Shown one piece after another: positions 61,970 through 64,000 of a stretch of 64,000 nt of DNA; the first letter of the stretch is position 1; every line of letters begins with the position of its first letter. The stretch comes from an uncultured Bacilli bacterium (lineage in GTDB: Bacteria; Bacillota_I; Bacilli_A; RF39; UBA660), in contig CAKPDH010000004.1 in NCBI GenBank assembly GCA_934148845.1, forward strand, positions 62,001 through 126,000, given 5' to 3'. A model generated the notes under the pieces. That model had not been told where the DNA came from, searched no databases, and saw only the letters and a program-made list of their open reading frames with translations. Both the position numbers and the translations under genes were made by a program.

Positions 61970-62427
61970 ATGGAGTATTTAGACTTATATGATAAAAATA
62001 AAAAATTAACAGGAGAAAAAGTGGTTAGAGGCAAATGTAACCTCAAGTACCAAAAAATAATTATATAAATACCGTCCTTATTTTTATACAAAATAGTCAA
62101 GATAAATTTTTGTTTTAAATGACATCTAATGGAACATGAAATGAAATAGCGACTACTGGTGGACATGTTAAATTAGGGTAAACAAGCTATGAAGCAATAT
62201 TATCTGAAGCAAGTGAAGAATTAGGAATAAATATTTCTAATGATAACGTAAAAAAGGTAGATTCTTATATATTTGGATTTGCTTTTATAGATGTATATTA
62301 TTTAAAAAAAGACATAGAAATAAATGATTTAGAATTACAATATGAAGAAGTTGAATAAACAGAATGGCTTAGTATTTACAAATTAAACAGGTTAATTAAA
62401 GAAAAAATTAAGAAAAAGTACTATTAA
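61970..62427 (+). pseudogene. Decayed Nudix hydrolase gene
   Basis: Starts MEYLDLYDKNKKLTGEKVVRG at 61970 and then breaks up with frame changes. In another frame, from about 62158, the Nudix box is readable: GGHVKLG-stop-TSYEAIL then SEASEELGI. The essential Glu codon is TAA (62179-62181) and the Arg of the REVxEE core is Ser. A second stop lies at 62356-62358 before TEWLSIYKLNRL, and the final stop is at 62425. At least one frameshift plus two nonsense changes, so it is non-functional. Confidence 0.85.
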
Positions 62428-62456
62428 GGCTTTTGATAGTATATTAAAAGCCTTAA
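62424..62456 (+). terminator. Hairpin after the Nudix pseudogene
   Basis: TTAAGGCTTTT and AAAAGCCTTAA form a perfect 11-bp stem with a 9-11-nt loop. There is no good T run on the plus strand. Confidence 0.5.
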
Positions 62457-62460
62457 TAGT

Positions 62461-62624
62461 AATGATTAAAACTATTGAGAATTATTTAATTCGTTATTGT
62501 AAAAAGCATACAGATATAATTTAGCTTGGAACTATAGTAATGAGTATAAAGTAAATGCATTTCTAACTTATGAAGGTATAATGTATTCTGCAATGTTGTA
62601 TGATGCCAGTATGACTCTTGTCTA
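62461..62624 (+). pseudogene. Frameshifted small gene fragment
   Basis: MIKTIENYLIRYC reads from 62461. After a run of five A near 62500 the open frame shifts to KAYRYNLAWNYSNEYKVNAF and continues to TLV before a stop at 62622. Together they would give a protein of about 54 residues. Either a small gene with a one-base indel or a relic; no family recognised. Confidence 0.4.
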
Positions 62625-62661
62625 GTAATAGAAAAAGAAAACTCCAAAGATTGAAGTTTTT

Positions 62662-63198
62662 TTAAACATTAAAATTATTTATTCCATATTTTTCTTCCAT
62701 TGGATCAAAAAACAACTCACATTTTATTGGTTTATATGTCAAATAAGCAAGTATAATATAACTTATAATTAATAAAATAAATGAAATATTATTAAATAAT
62801 TTAAAGTTTTTAGCTTTAAGAATAAAATAACTTATTATTTGTGATATTATAATAGCTATTGCCATGATACTTAAATTTAACCACATTTTAGAACCTATTT
62901 TATAATATATAGGTAAATATAAAATTAAGAATATAGGTATTATAGTTATAGAACTTACAAATAAAGCTGTGAAAAAATTATTATATTTTATATTACATTT
63001 ATTTAATATAATATAATCAATAATTGAGTACATAACAACACTTGTAAACATTAATTTTTGATGTTCCCATATTGATTCATTTACAGGGAAAAATATAGCT
63101 GTTATACAACTAGGTATTAAGTCATATACAAAATGAAATAAAAAACATAAACCAAATATTAAAATTGAGCTTATTATTTTATCTTTTTTTAGATTCAT
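62662..63198 (-). CDS. Six-helix membrane protein (DUF6512-like)
   Basis: 178 residues from the ATG at 63198, supported by AGAGGTGAT; an upstream start at 63228 is not needed. About six membrane segments. The segment FFPVNESIWEHQKLMF matches the conserved PVNESxWEHxK motif that I associate with DUF6512-type membrane proteins. Function unknown. It is divergent from uvsE, with about 80 bases between starts. Confidence 0.7.
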   Translation of the reverse strand: MNLKKDKIISSILIFGLCFLFHFVYDLIPSCITAIFFPVNESIWEHQKLMFTSVVMYSIIDYIILNKCNIKYNNFFTALFVSSITIIPIFLILYLPIYYKIGSKMWLNLSIMAIAIIISQIISYFILKAKNFKLFNNISFILLIISYIILAYLTYKPIKCELFFDPMEEKYGINNFNV

Positions 63199-63278
63199 AA
63201 AATCACCTCTATATAATAATATACTCAAAATATATAATATTATTAGAAATATATATAATAATAAATAATGGTGATATA

Positions 63279-64000
63279 ATGAAAATTAGATTAGGATATG
63301 CTTGTATACCTCTTACAATAGGTGAAACATCGTCTCATATGTTAACTTTATCAAATTATAAAAAATTAGGTAATAATAAATTAGATAGTGTTATTAAAAA
63401 TAATTTTAATTCTTTAAATAATATATTAGATTATAATATAAAAAACAATATTATATTTTTTAGAATGACTTCATCTTTGATCCCACTTTTAACTTATCCT
63501 GATATTGATTATGATTTTTTTAATCAATATTATGATTATTATAAAAAAATAGGTGATAAAATTCTTAAAAATAAACTTAGAGTTGATATGCATTTAAGTG
63601 CTTATTGTATTTTAAATAGTGTAAACCCAAATGTAGTAAAATCTACTATAAGTGTTATTAAAAGCTATAAAAAAATGTATGATTATATGAATATTAAATC
63701 AAAACTTGTTATGCACGTTGGCAGCGCTACTAATGGAAAGAGGGAAGGTATTAAAAGATTTATTGATAATTTTAATTTATTACCTAATGAACTAAAAGAA
63801 TTAATAATACTTGAAAATGATGATAAAAGCTATAACATAAGAAACGTACTTTCAATATGTGAAAAATTAAATATTCCTATGGTTTTGGATTATCACCATT
63901 TTAAGGTAAATAAAAATAATGAAAAAATAGAAGATTATATAAAGAGAATATTTGATACTTGGGATGGTATTCCTAAAGTACATTTTTCATCTCCAAAAGA
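63279..64000 (+). CDS. uvsE: UV damage endonuclease (3' end outside window)
   Basis: 240 residues visible, reading on past the window end. TIM-barrel endonuclease that nicks 5' of UV photoproducts. RLGYACIPLTIG is the standard start; FFRMTSSLIPLLTYP, RVDMHLSAYCILNS, VMHVGSATNGK, ILENDD, VLDYHH and the closing KVHFSS supply the metal-binding His, Glu and Asp residues of the family. A GGTGATAT binding site precedes the ATG. Divergent from the DUF6512-like gene. Confidence 0.93.
   Translation, partial: MKIRLGYACIPLTIGETSSHMLTLSNYKKLGNNKLDSVIKNNFNSLNNILDYNIKNNIIFFRMTSSLIPLLTYPDIDYDFFNQYYDYYKKIGDKILKNKLRVDMHLSAYCILNSVNPNVVKSTISVIKSYKKMYDYMNIKSKLVMHVGSATNGKREGIKRFIDNFNLLPNELKELIILENDDKSYNIRNVLSICEKLNIPMVLDYHHFKVNKNNEKIEDYIKRIFDTWDGIPKVHFSSPK

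Noticed and set aside
61924..62166. Minus-strand frame of 80 codons
   Set aside because: Lies across the Nudix pseudogene; composition and lack of a binding site mark it as chance.
1..64000. Mycoplasma genetic code (TGA = Trp)
   Set aside because: murG and tadB end in TGA with ATGA overlaps, and Trp positions in conserved enzymes use TGG.

Overview
The window is a chromosomal segment of a very AT-rich (about a quarter G+C by eye), low-GC Gram-positive bacterium of the Bacilli/Mollicutes branch. It resembles the small-genome, uncultured gut lineages of the RF39 type, although taxonomy cannot be settled from this sequence alone. The evidence is FtsZ, FtsA, SepF, DivIVA and DivIB together with MurB, MurC and MurG; T-box leaders; RNase HIII; an RNase J-like protein; a sortase; and Bacillus-like gene orders (sepF-divIVA-ileS, murG-murB-divIB...ftsA-ftsZ, rpsL-rpsG-fusA-tuf, DUF177-rpmF). 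TGA is used as a stop (murG, tadB), so this is code 11 and not the Mycoplasma code. The cell makes peptidoglycan, so it is not a wall-less mollicute. No rRNA, tRNA, CRISPR array, insertion sequence or prophage was seen.

Layout. 1-2.5 kb: end of secF, hpt, a small membrane protein and a phosphodiesterase-like protein. 2.5-9.4 kb: surface and envelope proteins (a glycine-rich pseudopilin-like protein, a BspA-type leucine-rich-repeat protein, membrane proteins, a type IV pilin-like protein) around T-box-controlled valS. 9.5-13.9 kb: sepF, divIVA and T-box-controlled ileS, a type 2 IleRS with the rare GxHH active-site motif. 13.9-15.5 kb: an intergenic region with an SOS-box-like palindrome, a complete promoter and a terminator that define an unassigned transcript of about 215 nt, followed by a dinB-like polymerase. 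15.5-23.2 kb: sortase, MBL hydrolase, tgt, a second phosphoesterase, two unknown genes, a ZnuA-like lipoprotein without its usual histidines, and yidD. 23.3-33.5 kb: rnc, yeeN/yebC, mutL, then murG-murB-divIB, a degenerate RNase J and ftsA-ftsZ. 33.6-39.9 kb: fhs, a 40-aa membrane peptide, and the str operon with tuf. 40-47.2 kb: FemAB-like transferase, lipoprotein, DUF1540 protein, a three-gene ATP-driven dehydratase-type system, tmcAL, and DUF177-rpmF. 47.2-50.8 kb: a tyrosine T-box leading a HAD-deoC-tyrS operon, then an unknown gene. 50.8-55.8 kb: a compact Tad pilus/secretion operon. 55.8-64 kb: murC, phosphodiester glycosidase, an unknown gene, rnhC, cvpA, an anchored protein, a decayed Nudix gene, a DUF6512-like membrane protein and the start of uvsE.

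How the genes work together. Most of the window is core housekeeping: translation (three synthetases under T-boxes, elongation factors, S12, S7, L32), cell division and wall synthesis, DNA repair (MutL, Y-family polymerase, UvsE, RNase HIII) and RNA processing. The accessory layer is envelope-directed: a sortase, secreted repeat proteins, several proteins with prepilin-like N-termini, and a Tad machine whose TadB carries an extra Ig-like domain. Several enzymes appear to have lost canonical catalytic or metal-binding residues. Together with two Nudix remnants, this suggests ongoing genome reduction or functional repurposing.
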